A DNA stretch of 64,000 bases from Draconibacterium orientale (GTDB taxonomy: Bacteria; Bacteroidota; Bacteroidia; Bacteroidales; Prolixibacteraceae), in assembly GCF_000626635.1 (NCBI RefSeq), contig NZ_CP007451.1, forward strand, positions 434,001-498,000. The letters run 5' to 3'. Of this stretch, positions 26,401 through 33,742 are shown piece by piece (the stretch's first letter is position 1; the number at the start of each line of letters is the position of its first letter). The notes below the pieces were generated by a model, which saw only the letters and a program-made list of their open reading frames with translations, was not told where the DNA came from and did not search any database. The translations under genes were made by a program, and so were the position numbers.

Positions 26401-27096
26401 AAAGTCGGGTTTATCTTGTGTTTTTGGTGCAAACTGTTCAACAACCGGTCCTTGTACAAACGAGCAGTTGTCTTTGTATGCTGAAACAATTTTATTGGGA
26501 TGCTCCTTCGATGTCTTTTTAATCAGCTGGAATAACGATGATTCCATTTCTTTTCCATCGATGATGAAGGTTCCGTTAAATATTTTATGACGGCAGTGCT
26601 CCGAGTTTACCTGGGCAAAACCGTAAACCTCACCATCAGTAAGCGGACGCCCCATTTCTTTCGACACCGAAGTGAGATACTGAATCTCATCATCGCTTAA
26701 AGCCAACCCTTCCTGTTCGTTGTACGCTGCAATATCTTCAATATTCAAAATCGGATCGGGTTCTTTGTCGATCGCAAAAATCTGCTGATCCAACCCTTCA
26801 TAAATCGCCTGAAGCATTGGATCGAACTTTGCTTTTTCGTTTTCTACCTCGAAAAATTCCTCCATGCGGCGGATTCCTTCAATACCCATATTTTGGGTGA
26901 TCTCAACGGCATTGGTACTCCATGGCGTAAGCATTTCCTTACGCGGGCCTACAAACCAACCATCGATTTTTTGCGGTTTTAAACTTTCGGCACCTGAAAA
27001 TAACCAAACCAGTTTTTCGATATTTTCGGCGCCTAAGGGCTGTGCAGAGTAAACTGCGATAATACTGTTACTTTGAGTTTTAAAGAATTGAATCAT
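23407..27096 (-). CDS. purL: Phosphoribosylformylglycinamidine synthase (large, fused type)
   Basis: This 1229-residue protein is the single-chain FGAM synthase typical of Bacteroidota and Proteobacteria. It has an N-terminal PurS-like part, two AIRS-type synthetase halves ([49 protein letters not shown]), and a C-terminal glutamine amidotransferase domain with nucleophile Cys in [14 protein letters not shown] and GSHFNAA near the end. It makes FGAM from FGAR in purine synthesis, using ATP and glutamine. It stands alone. The upstream 340 bases contain palindromes described separately. Confidence 0.96.
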   Translation of the reverse strand: [1229 protein letters not shown]

Positions 27097-27457
27097 GTTG
27101 CAGCGAACTATTAATTTAAGAACATGTTGTAAAACACCTCACAAAGATAAAAAATAATAATTGGCATATTGGATAAGTTGCAACTATAAGACAACAGTTT
27201 TTTAATGTGCAAACGTTAAATAGGATTAACCAGAAAAATTTATCAATTTTTCACACGCAGTGTTGACGAATGAAAATCAACCAACCATAAGTATTGTACA
27301 ATACTTATTTAATGATTGTCAATGTCAAACCTGACAAATAATTGTTTCCCAATTATTTCGTCAGCCCTACGGGTGATTAATTCATTTTTATGAATTAATC
27401 AGGTTAAAACACAATAGATTTCATTTTTTCTGATTTTCTTTGGGCAAAATTAAGTAC
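27097..27457. promoter_or_regulatory. purL / lipoprotein intergenic region with several hairpins
   Basis: It holds a 22-bp perfect palindrome at 27287-27308 (core AAGTATTGTACAATACTT), an imperfect hairpin with ACAAATAATTG/CAATTATTTCGT arms near 27334-27363, and a 12-bp stem at 27374-27385/27390-27401 (GATTAATTCAT arm). No coding frame is seen before 27458. The palindromes are upstream of purL, read leftwards, and could be operators or RNA folds. Confidence 0.4.
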
Positions 27458-27787
27458 ATGAAAGCTTTATTATTTATTGTTGCTGTAGTAGTTATGGTCT
27501 CGTGCAGCCCGCAACGAAGTTTACAAAAAACATATGTTGGGAAACCGTTATCGGCGTTGGAATCGGAATTGGGTAAGCCCCACACCGTTTTTAACAAAGA
27601 AAGCGGTGACATTTATATTTTTGAAAAAATTGAAATGCTAAAAAGCACCGAAATCAGCCAGCATAAGCTAACACTTGATCCGATGGTGACACCAAAGGTG
27701 AAAAAAACATCGCATTACACAGTCACTGTCGTTGATGGCGTAATAACAAAAATTGAACTGGAAGAACAATACGAACGCAATAAATAA
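27458..27787 (+). CDS. Small lipoprotein of unknown function
   Basis: The start was placed at ATGAAAGCT (27458), giving 109 residues; a TTG 18 bases upstream is less likely. It has a lipoprotein signal ending VVVMVSC (Cys16). The mature part contains YVGKPLSALESELGKPHTVF, a pattern of a short helix before a Gly-Lys-Pro loop that recalls BamE/SmpA-type small lipoproteins, but the resemblance is weak. It has no operon partner. Function is unknown. Confidence 0.7.
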   Translation: MKALLFIVAVVVMVSCSPQRSLQKTYVGKPLSALESELGKPHTVFNKESGDIYIFEKIEMLKSTEISQHKLTLDPMVTPKVKKTSHYTVTVVDGVITKIELEEQYERNK

Positions 27788-27884
27788 ATCGACCGAAATC
27801 TGCCAATAACTGCAAAAAAACAAATTGTATTAATTAGGTTTCAATAAATTTTATAGTTTTGCAGGCACGTTCAAAAAAATTAAT

Positions 27885-27970
27885 GCCCAGGTGGTGGAAT
27901 TGGTAGACACGCAAGGTTGAGGGCCTTGTGGGAGAATTTTCCCGTGCAAGTTCGAGTCTTGTTCTGGGCA
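27885..27970 (+). tRNA. tRNA-Leu (GAG anticodon)
   Basis: The 7-bp acceptor stem GCCCAGG pairs with the 3' strand TCTGGGC (one G-T pair), with a long variable arm, T-arm GTTCGAGTC and anticodon loop GTTGAGGG giving GAG. No CCA is encoded. Its 3' end is the integration site of the island. Confidence 0.93.
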
Positions 27971-27971
27971 C
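27956..27971 (+). repeat. attL core (tRNA-Leu 3' end)
   Basis: GTCTTGTTCTGGGCAC, 16 bases of the tRNA 3' end including the discriminator, is repeated exactly at 63788-63803 in the same orientation. The tRNA remains intact at this end. Confidence 0.85.
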
Positions 27972-27993
27972 GACGTAAAAACCATCAAAAATC

Positions 27994-28029
27994 AAAAGCG
28001 CTTAAAATCAATGTTTTAAGCGCTTTTTT
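27994..28029 (+). terminator. Terminator downstream of tRNA-Leu
   Basis: AAAAGCGCTTAAAA (27994-28007) pairs perfectly with TTTTAAGCGCTTTT (28014-28027), then T-run to 28029. It lies inside the island, so the island supplies the terminator for the tRNA. Confidence 0.8.
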
Positions 28030-28073
28030 GTTTTCCAGAAAGTCAAAAAAGCACAAAAAAAGTCAAAGTAAAC

Positions 28074-28091
28074 GAGACTTTATCGAGAACA
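28074..28091 (+). repeat. Island-end repeat, left copy (candidate integrase arm site)
   Basis: GAGACTTTATCGAGAACA occurs here and, with one change, at 63714-63731 near the right end. The GAGAACA core also appears inverted at 28110-28117 and direct at 28219-28227. Confidence 0.55.
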
Positions 28092-28257
28092 AGCATTTTT
28101 TTCAAAAACTGTTCTCGGCAAATCGTGTAACTCTCTCTTTTACAACATTTAAATTGATACGAATTGACTCGATTTGGTGTTGAAAAACATGGTCAGAATG
28201 GGTATTTTTGACCAACAATCGAGAACAATTCTTCTAAAACTTTAAAATGAAGAAATT

Positions 28258-29484
28258 ATGAGATTGACGATTAACTTTTTGATGAAAAAATCGAGACAGA
28301 AAAACAATGGTGAAATCCCTGTTTACGTGAGATTTACTATGAATTCAAAACGAGTAGAACTATCTACCGGAATTTACTGCCATTCTGATAAATGGGATGA
28401 TGTTGGGCAACAAATCCGAGGGAGGAATGAATCCGCCAGGATTCTTAATAACAGGCTGGACAAAATCCAAAATGAAATTCAGGATCATTATAATAAGCTA
28501 AAATCTTCCGGTGAAGAATTTAATGTCACAACCATAAAAAACAAACTACTCAACATTGATGAAAGTAAGGGGATCCTTAAAATATTCGATTACTACTTAA
28601 ATAGTATTCTTGAGAAACTGGATAAAGGTTACTCCATGGAAACCTATAAACACTATAAGTCGTCCAGAAAGAGATTGGCAGCCTTTATTAAATACCAATA
28701 TAAAAAGGCCGATTATCCGGTTGAGTCTATTGATTACAAATTTTTAGATGCTTTCGATGTTTATCTGAAAAAAAGGTTCAAAGTTCACCAGAATACGGCA
28801 TGGAATTATCATAAACATTTACGACGTGTTTTAAATCTCGCAGTTTCAATGGATCACATACAAAAAAATCCATACAACAAATACAAAGTAGACTTAAAGG
28901 AAACTCATCGTGAATTTTTGACATCTGAAGAACTTGCTAAAATCGAAGAAAAAGATATTCAGATTGAACGTCTATCTGCAGTTCGTGACATATTTGTTTT
29001 TGCGTGTTATACTGGTCTCTCCTATTCAGATATTTCCAAATTAGGTAAACAGCATTTGCAAAAGGGTATCGATAAAAACGAATGGATAATCATTGACAGG
29101 TCTAAGACCAATAACCGGTGCCGAATTCCGATTCTACCGAAAGCCAAAGAGATTTTGGAGAAATACAAGAATTATCCAAAAAATCATAACAAAGACCTAC
29201 TGCTTCCCGTTCTAACGAATCAGAAAATGAACAGTTATCTGAAAGAGCTGGGTGATATTTGTAGTATCAATAAAAGTATTACAATGCACATGGCCAGGCA
29301 CACATTTGCAACTTCCGTAACTTTAGCAAATGGAGTTCCTATTGAAACCGTTTCAAAAGTACTTGGACATTCCTCTCTGAAAACGACACAGATTTACGCA
29401 AAAATTCTTGATCAGAAGATTTCGGAAGATATGAGTATGCTCCAGTCAAAATTATCTGAAAAAAGAGATAAGAATATAATATAA
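28258..29484 (+). CDS. Tyrosine recombinase, IntDOT-like island integrase
   Basis: The 408-residue protein has an N-terminal arm-binding domain (about 1-100), a SAM-like core-binding domain (about 105-210) and a catalytic domain (about 220-385). Catalytic residues are seen at Lys283 (RSKT), His344-x2-Arg347 (HMARHTF), His371 (LGHSS) and nucleophile Tyr380 (TQIYAK). The usual first Arg is replaced by Ser255 in YTGLSYSD, as reported for IntDOT of CTnDOT. It lies 287 bases from the tRNA and surely drives island integration and excision. The ATG at 28258 is preceded by the repeats that likely bind it. Confidence 0.93.
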   Translation: MRLTINFLMKKSRQKNNGEIPVYVRFTMNSKRVELSTGIYCHSDKWDDVGQQIRGRNESARILNNRLDKIQNEIQDHYNKLKSSGEEFNVTTIKNKLLNIDESKGILKIFDYYLNSILEKLDKGYSMETYKHYKSSRKRLAAFIKYQYKKADYPVESIDYKFLDAFDVYLKKRFKVHQNTAWNYHKHLRRVLNLAVSMDHIQKNPYNKYKVDLKETHREFLTSEELAKIEEKDIQIERLSAVRDIFVFACYTGLSYSDISKLGKQHLQKGIDKNEWIIIDRSKTNNRCRIPILPKAKEILEKYKNYPKNHNKDLLLPVLTNQKMNSYLKELGDICSINKSITMHMARHTFATSVTLANGVPIETVSKVLGHSSLKTTQIYAKILDQKISEDMSMLQSKLSEKRDKNII

Positions 29485-29544
29485 ATCAACCTAACAGTAA
29501 TTAACATCAAAAACAAAATACAGAATGATTTTTTCTTTTATATC

Positions 29545-29556
29545 ACACAATTGTGT
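29545..29556. promoter_or_regulatory. 12-bp palindrome at the Abi_2 promoter
   Basis: ACACAATTGTGT is perfectly palindromic and abuts the -7 element TATCTTTG, so a dimeric regulator could occlude the promoter. Confidence 0.35.
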
Positions 29557-29563
29557 ATCTTTG
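29556..29563 (+). promoter_or_regulatory. -7 element of the Abi_2 leader
   Basis: TATCTTTG matches TANNTTTG; transcription should begin near 29570. No convincing -33 TTG was found. Confidence 0.55.
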
Positions 29564-29569
29564 TATCAA

Positions 29570-29622
29570 CATGCTTACCCCGCTTCCCATAAGAACAGCG
29601 CGCTCAGGGTGAGCTTTTTATT
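29570..29622 (+). ncRNA. Candidate short leader RNA with its own terminator (antitoxin RNA?)
   Basis: After the -7 element, about 50 bases are followed by GCTCA-GGG-TGAGC (29602-29614) and TTTTTATTT, a small intrinsic terminator. The Abi_2 ATG is 18 bases past the stem. A discrete RNA of about 50 bases with readthrough into the gene is the expected outcome. This is inference. Confidence 0.4.
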
Positions 29623-29631
29623 TATATACCC

Positions 29632-30534
29632 ATGAAGAAAGTGCCATATAACAAACCGGCACTCACATATGCCGACCAACTTGCACAAGTAAAATTCCGT
29701 GGTTTAATTATTCCAGACGAAGAAGAATTTTTAAGTCTTTTAGAGTTAAAAAGTTATTATCGGTTAAGTGGCTACTGGTATCCGCTGCTGGCTGACAAAC
29801 AAAACCACATATTCAAACCGGGTTCCAGTTTTAAAACAGCATTTAGCATTTATAAATTCGACAGGGAACTTCGGCAGCTGGTAACCAATGAAATGGAAAA
29901 GATAGAGATTGCAGTCAGAGCTAAAATGATTTATATTCTTGCACACAATTTCGGTCCCTATTGGTATACCAACTCAAATTTATTTGTCAATAAAAAATGG
30001 CACGCCGAGACAATTAATAAAATTACAGACGAATTCAACAGAAGTGATGCTCAGTTCATCCGAGCCTTTAAAAAGAAATATTCCGATCCATTGCCACCTT
30101 GCTGGACAGCATTTGAGATAATCTCTTTCGGCTCATTGTCTAAGCTTTATAACAATTTCAAACCAGGAAAAAGCAAGAGAGAACTGGCACATTGGTTTGG
30201 CCTCGACGATAAATCATTTGGCTCCTGGTTACACAGTTTGGTCTACGTTAGAAATGTTTGTGCACACCATTCCAGATTGTGGAACCGTGTAATGCGAATA
30301 CAACCTACATATCCTACTGCTCCCTTAAATCAATGGCTTAAAAATTCGTCAGTTCATAATAACAGAACGTATTATATCCTTTCAATAATAGTTTACCTAC
30401 TCCAATCGCTTGATAATGGTCACACATTTGTTGAAGATCTAAAAATATTATTAACGAAATACGATAATATCGACCCAGGCGCAATGGGATTTCCGCCAGA
30501 CTGGGAGCAGGAGCCATTATGGAATACTAAGTAA
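29632..30534 (+). CDS. Abi_2 family (AbiD/AbiF-like) HEPN abortive-infection protein
   Basis: This 300-residue protein matches the Abi_2 family: N-terminal PALTYADQLAQVKFRGL and YYRLSGYWYPL, FDRELRQLVTNEMEKIEIAVRAKM, then PPCWTAFEIISFGSLSKLYNN, and the HEPN nuclease-type RNVCAHH (Arg207-x4-His212) with RLWNR following. Abi_2 proteins (AbiD, AbiF) stop phage growth by killing or arresting the infected cell, and HEPN motifs imply RNA cleavage. It is monocistronic, second gene of the island, and preceded by a leader with a terminator hairpin. A toxin whose control is by this leader RNA is plausible. Confidence 0.88.
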   Translation: MKKVPYNKPALTYADQLAQVKFRGLIIPDEEEFLSLLELKSYYRLSGYWYPLLADKQNHIFKPGSSFKTAFSIYKFDRELRQLVTNEMEKIEIAVRAKMIYILAHNFGPYWYTNSNLFVNKKWHAETINKITDEFNRSDAQFIRAFKKKYSDPLPPCWTAFEIISFGSLSKLYNNFKPGKSKRELAHWFGLDDKSFGSWLHSLVYVRNVCAHHSRLWNRVMRIQPTYPTAPLNQWLKNSSVHNNRTYYILSIIVYLLQSLDNGHTFVEDLKILLTKYDNIDPGAMGFPPDWEQEPLWNTK

Positions 30535-30712
30535 AAGTGAATATGGTAAAGAGTTTAGGGATTAACGAAGGAATAATTAGAAACTTACCTTCAACGATTC
30601 AACCTTTTTTCTTTTATTTTTTTAACTGGTTTTTGTTTATCTGAAGAATCCTGATGATCCAGAATAATTGAAGGCTTTATGACACTAAATCTAAATTATA
30701 CACCCAATTTAA

Positions 30713-33370
30713 TTAATCAAACTTGATAAATCTAACATAGTCCAGCATTGCCGTGTTAATTTCACCATCCATATTGGTATTCCATTCTTCCAAAACCAGT
30801 TTAATATTGTTATTACCCTTATGGAGATTGATTTTCATTGAATTCGACCATCCCCAGTCTGACCATTCATCCTGCCCTCGTTGTGGGAACACCTGAACAC
30901 CCTGATAAGCATCGTTTACATACAAACTACGTACGGCACAATTATTATCGGTATTCCATGGTCCTGTCCCGTTTGAATAACGAAAATCGATTAGATAATT
31001 ACCGGAAGTTTCAACATTTACAGGAACTTCAATTTCACGATTTGTTTTGTGACTGGTTTCAATAAATCCAGTACCAGAAAAGTTGGTGAAATTGGTACCC
31101 GAAAGAGTAATATAGTTTTCTAACTCCAGTACTAATTCATTTTCTGATGAATAAATTGCTAATGGCTCACTTCCGAACGATTCGATTCCCTCATCATTAA
31201 CTGCAGTAACCGAATATTCACTAAATCCATTTTTCTCATGAATAAAATATTCTGTATTGGTTGATTTCAAAAAGGCTCCGTCTTTATATATTTTATATGA
31301 CTTTGCTCCCTTTACCGGATTCCAGATAATTTTTGAATTTTCGACTTTGGTTTGCGGATTAGGCAAGCTAAATTTATTAGCAACTAAATTTATATCTAAA
31401 GAAGAAAAGCTTTCATTCTTCATTTTAATATTCACAATGTGCTTCCCTTCCAGTTCAGCCGGGAAAAATGCATTTTCAATACGTTGCCCGTCAAGGAGGA
31501 AAGATTCAATTTCATTTCCGAAACCATCGACTTCAATATCAAGAACTGCATTCCTATATTTAAAATTCGATAAAGTTCTTTTTCCTTTATACGATTTGGG
31601 AATCACGGGATTAAATCGTATTCCGTCTACCTCAAAATACATCCCTATAAATAAACGATGTACCATAGCAAGGTTACCAGCCATACTCCAAAGCATTCGG
31701 TGCGAGTTTATTTCGGTACCTATATAATCGCCATTCTCGGCTACAAAATTTTCATAGTTTGATAAAAATAAAGCTGCTGCCCGGTAAATAGAAGCCAGGC
31801 CATATTCTACTGCTTTTTCATTACCAACCTTTGCTGCCGCCAAATTCCAAAATGATTGTACAAAAGGCCAGATACCATTATTGTGATAAGGTGGAATTCC
31901 AGCGATTTGAGGATAAATACAGGTAGTTCCAAATTCAGTAACCGGCGATTTAGTCAATATACTTTCAGCCTGATTTTTATCGGCAACATCGAACAAAACC
32001 GCAAGCGCTTCTCCCAATGCCTCAAAACGCGGTGATTGCATCAATGAATTTCGTCCATAAAGATACTGTGCGTAATAACCTTTATCTTCCATCCAAAGAT
32101 ATTTGTTGATACCTGTTCTGATCTCGTTCGCTCTCTCCAAATATTCGTCATAAGGTTTGTTTAAAAGCTTAGCCATTTCAGCCAGAATAATGTGAGCCTG
32201 GTAATGAACTATGTTGGTTCCCAGGTTCTCAGAAACGTAAATATCCATGTTCGACATCCACTTGGGGTAGGTTTGCTCCCGCCAGTCGAGAAACGACGAT
32301 TCTCCCTTGTACATTCCGGTGGTCCCTGATCGCAAAGTTTTCATATCATCATCCAGGGTATTTTTAATAACATCGAAAGCGTATTCCAGCCATTCCTCTT
32401 CTCCGGTAACTTTGTAGATTTCCCAGGCAGCTAATGCCCAAGTGGTGCGGTCAGACGAAACAGGCCAGGCACCACCGGAGCCTGTATCCTGAACTATTCG
32501 TCCACGCTTCACTTTTTTCATTAAACTGATTTTGGCTACTTCTGGCTCGTGATAAGCAAAAGCTAACAAAGTGCTGTAACTCACATCGCGGGTCCAAACT
32601 CCTCCCCATTTTGCTCCTGTACGAAGTGTGCTATCCGGCTCGATATTCAATAAAGCTTCTTCAAGGGCCAGATTGTACAGTGCATCAACAATAATCTGCT
32701 CCGAATGATAAGCTGGTTTTGCAGCAACATTTCGAGATAAATTCCACTGTTTTGCCTGATGTTCGTCGCTACTAGTAGGATTTAGCAAAACTGTCAGCTC
32801 ATAAATTCCATCATGGTTTTCATCCTTCAGTTCCAGATTGTTTTCTTCCAGATTGGAAAAGTCCCAGGTTAGTGGCTCAGAACCACCAGCAATATAAACT
32901 CCTTTAAAATCAGATTTTGCAATTCTGCTTCCGTCAAAAGCTTCATAATAGCCTTGTTTGTCGAAAGCTTCTAAAACTTCTGACATATCCAGCCTGAAGG
33001 TGTACAAATAATTAACCGGAAGTTTGGATCCGTTATTTTCAGCGACTTTACCGTCTGACTCACCAAACTTTATTAATGGAGAACTGTTTTCGTCACCAAT
33101 CATAATCCAGTGGTCTTCCCCGGAAATCATTTCATTATCCTTTTCATTAATACTGAATTTGAAGGTAATTAGCCGCGAATAATTGTCGGATGCGGTACTT
33201 ACATAGTTTGAAACCAGGTTTGTCCGGGAATTCGCTTTCGATTCGTAATTTCCCTGAACAACCTTATTCTTAAAAACCGAGAATTCATTTCCTTTATAGA
33301 GCATATCTGATTTTTTTTGGCAGCCCGCAAAAAGAAACAGAATGAATAGTATTGCAATAAGTCGTGTCAT
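30713..33370 (-). CDS. Six-hairpin (alpha/alpha)6 glycosidase lipoprotein with FN3-like and CBM35-like domains
   Basis: The 885-residue lipoprotein (LFLFAGC, Cys17) has an N-terminal beta region (about 30-230), a long helical region (about 235-610) with WGGVWTRDVSYSTLLAF, SSFLDWREQTYPKWM and PPYHNNGIWPFVQSFW, typical of six-hairpin glycosidases, then a linking beta segment, an FN3-like module (about 690-765) and a C-terminal CBM35-like module (about 770-885, GTGFIETSH and AMLDYVRFIKF). I cannot name its GH family; an alpha-glucan or mannan-type debranching activity is possible. It is the last gene of an operon whose upstream partner survives only as a fragment. Confidence 0.72.
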   Translation of the reverse strand: MTRLIAILFILFLFAGCQKKSDMLYKGNEFSVFKNKVVQGNYESKANSRTNLVSNYVSTASDNYSRLITFKFSINEKDNEMISGEDHWIMIGDENSSPLIKFGESDGKVAENNGSKLPVNYLYTFRLDMSEVLEAFDKQGYYEAFDGSRIAKSDFKGVYIAGGSEPLTWDFSNLEENNLELKDENHDGIYELTVLLNPTSSDEHQAKQWNLSRNVAAKPAYHSEQIIVDALYNLALEEALLNIEPDSTLRTGAKWGGVWTRDVSYSTLLAFAYHEPEVAKISLMKKVKRGRIVQDTGSGGAWPVSSDRTTWALAAWEIYKVTGEEEWLEYAFDVIKNTLDDDMKTLRSGTTGMYKGESSFLDWREQTYPKWMSNMDIYVSENLGTNIVHYQAHIILAEMAKLLNKPYDEYLERANEIRTGINKYLWMEDKGYYAQYLYGRNSLMQSPRFEALGEALAVLFDVADKNQAESILTKSPVTEFGTTCIYPQIAGIPPYHNNGIWPFVQSFWNLAAAKVGNEKAVEYGLASIYRAAALFLSNYENFVAENGDYIGTEINSHRMLWSMAGNLAMVHRLFIGMYFEVDGIRFNPVIPKSYKGKRTLSNFKYRNAVLDIEVDGFGNEIESFLLDGQRIENAFFPAELEGKHIVNIKMKNESFSSLDINLVANKFSLPNPQTKVENSKIIWNPVKGAKSYKIYKDGAFLKSTNTEYFIHEKNGFSEYSVTAVNDEGIESFGSEPLAIYSSENELVLELENYITLSGTNFTNFSGTGFIETSHKTNREIEVPVNVETSGNYLIDFRYSNGTGPWNTDNNCAVRSLYVNDAYQGVQVFPQRGQDEWSDWGWSNSMKINLHKGNNNIKLVLEEWNTNMDGEINTAMLDYVRFIKFD

Positions 33371-33407
33371 ATTTTTCTGATTTTAAAGCCTATTTATTGG
33401 CCACAAA

Positions 33408-33549
33408 CTATTCAAGCTCCAGAACAATTGTGCTCCAATATTTTAGTTGAGGTACTGTAAGTAATACTTCACCATTCTGCTGGGTAAAATTCAACGATAC
33501 CGACGTTCCTCCGTTTGCATCGGGTGAAGCAAACCAAATACTGCTTACC
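33408..33549 (-). pseudogene. 3' fragment of a glycoside hydrolase gene truncated by IS21
   Basis: Read on the minus strand, about 47 residues survive up to the IS21 edge, including IWFASPDANGG, LNFTQQNGEVLLTVP and YWSTIVLE before a TAG. That looks like the C-terminal beta-sandwich of dextranase-like GH66 or similar enzymes. The N-terminal catalytic part is missing. The stop codon is 38 bases upstream of the six-hairpin gene, so it was in the same operon. Confidence 0.5.
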
Positions 33550-33742
33550 TGGAAAAAACGGTCAAAGTGACCACCCAATGCCGGAATAAAATGACCACCC
33601 TCGCCAGTTTAAACTGACCACCCCGTGCCGGAGCAAACTGACCACCTGCGCCGGACTAAAGTGACCACCCATCAAAAGAGATTGATTTTACTTCTGTCGA
33701 AGCCATAATTTCATACTGATTTAAACAAATTAATATGAAAAC

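Noticed and set aside
29500..29640. Type III toxin-antitoxin tandem repeats before the Abi_2 gene
   Set aside because: No direct repeats are present in the leader; only one hairpin terminator is seen.
33560..33670. CRISPR-like repeats with 23-24 base spacing
   Set aside because: Repeats are 8-base cores with degenerate flanks at an IS21 end; there are no unique spacers or cas genes.
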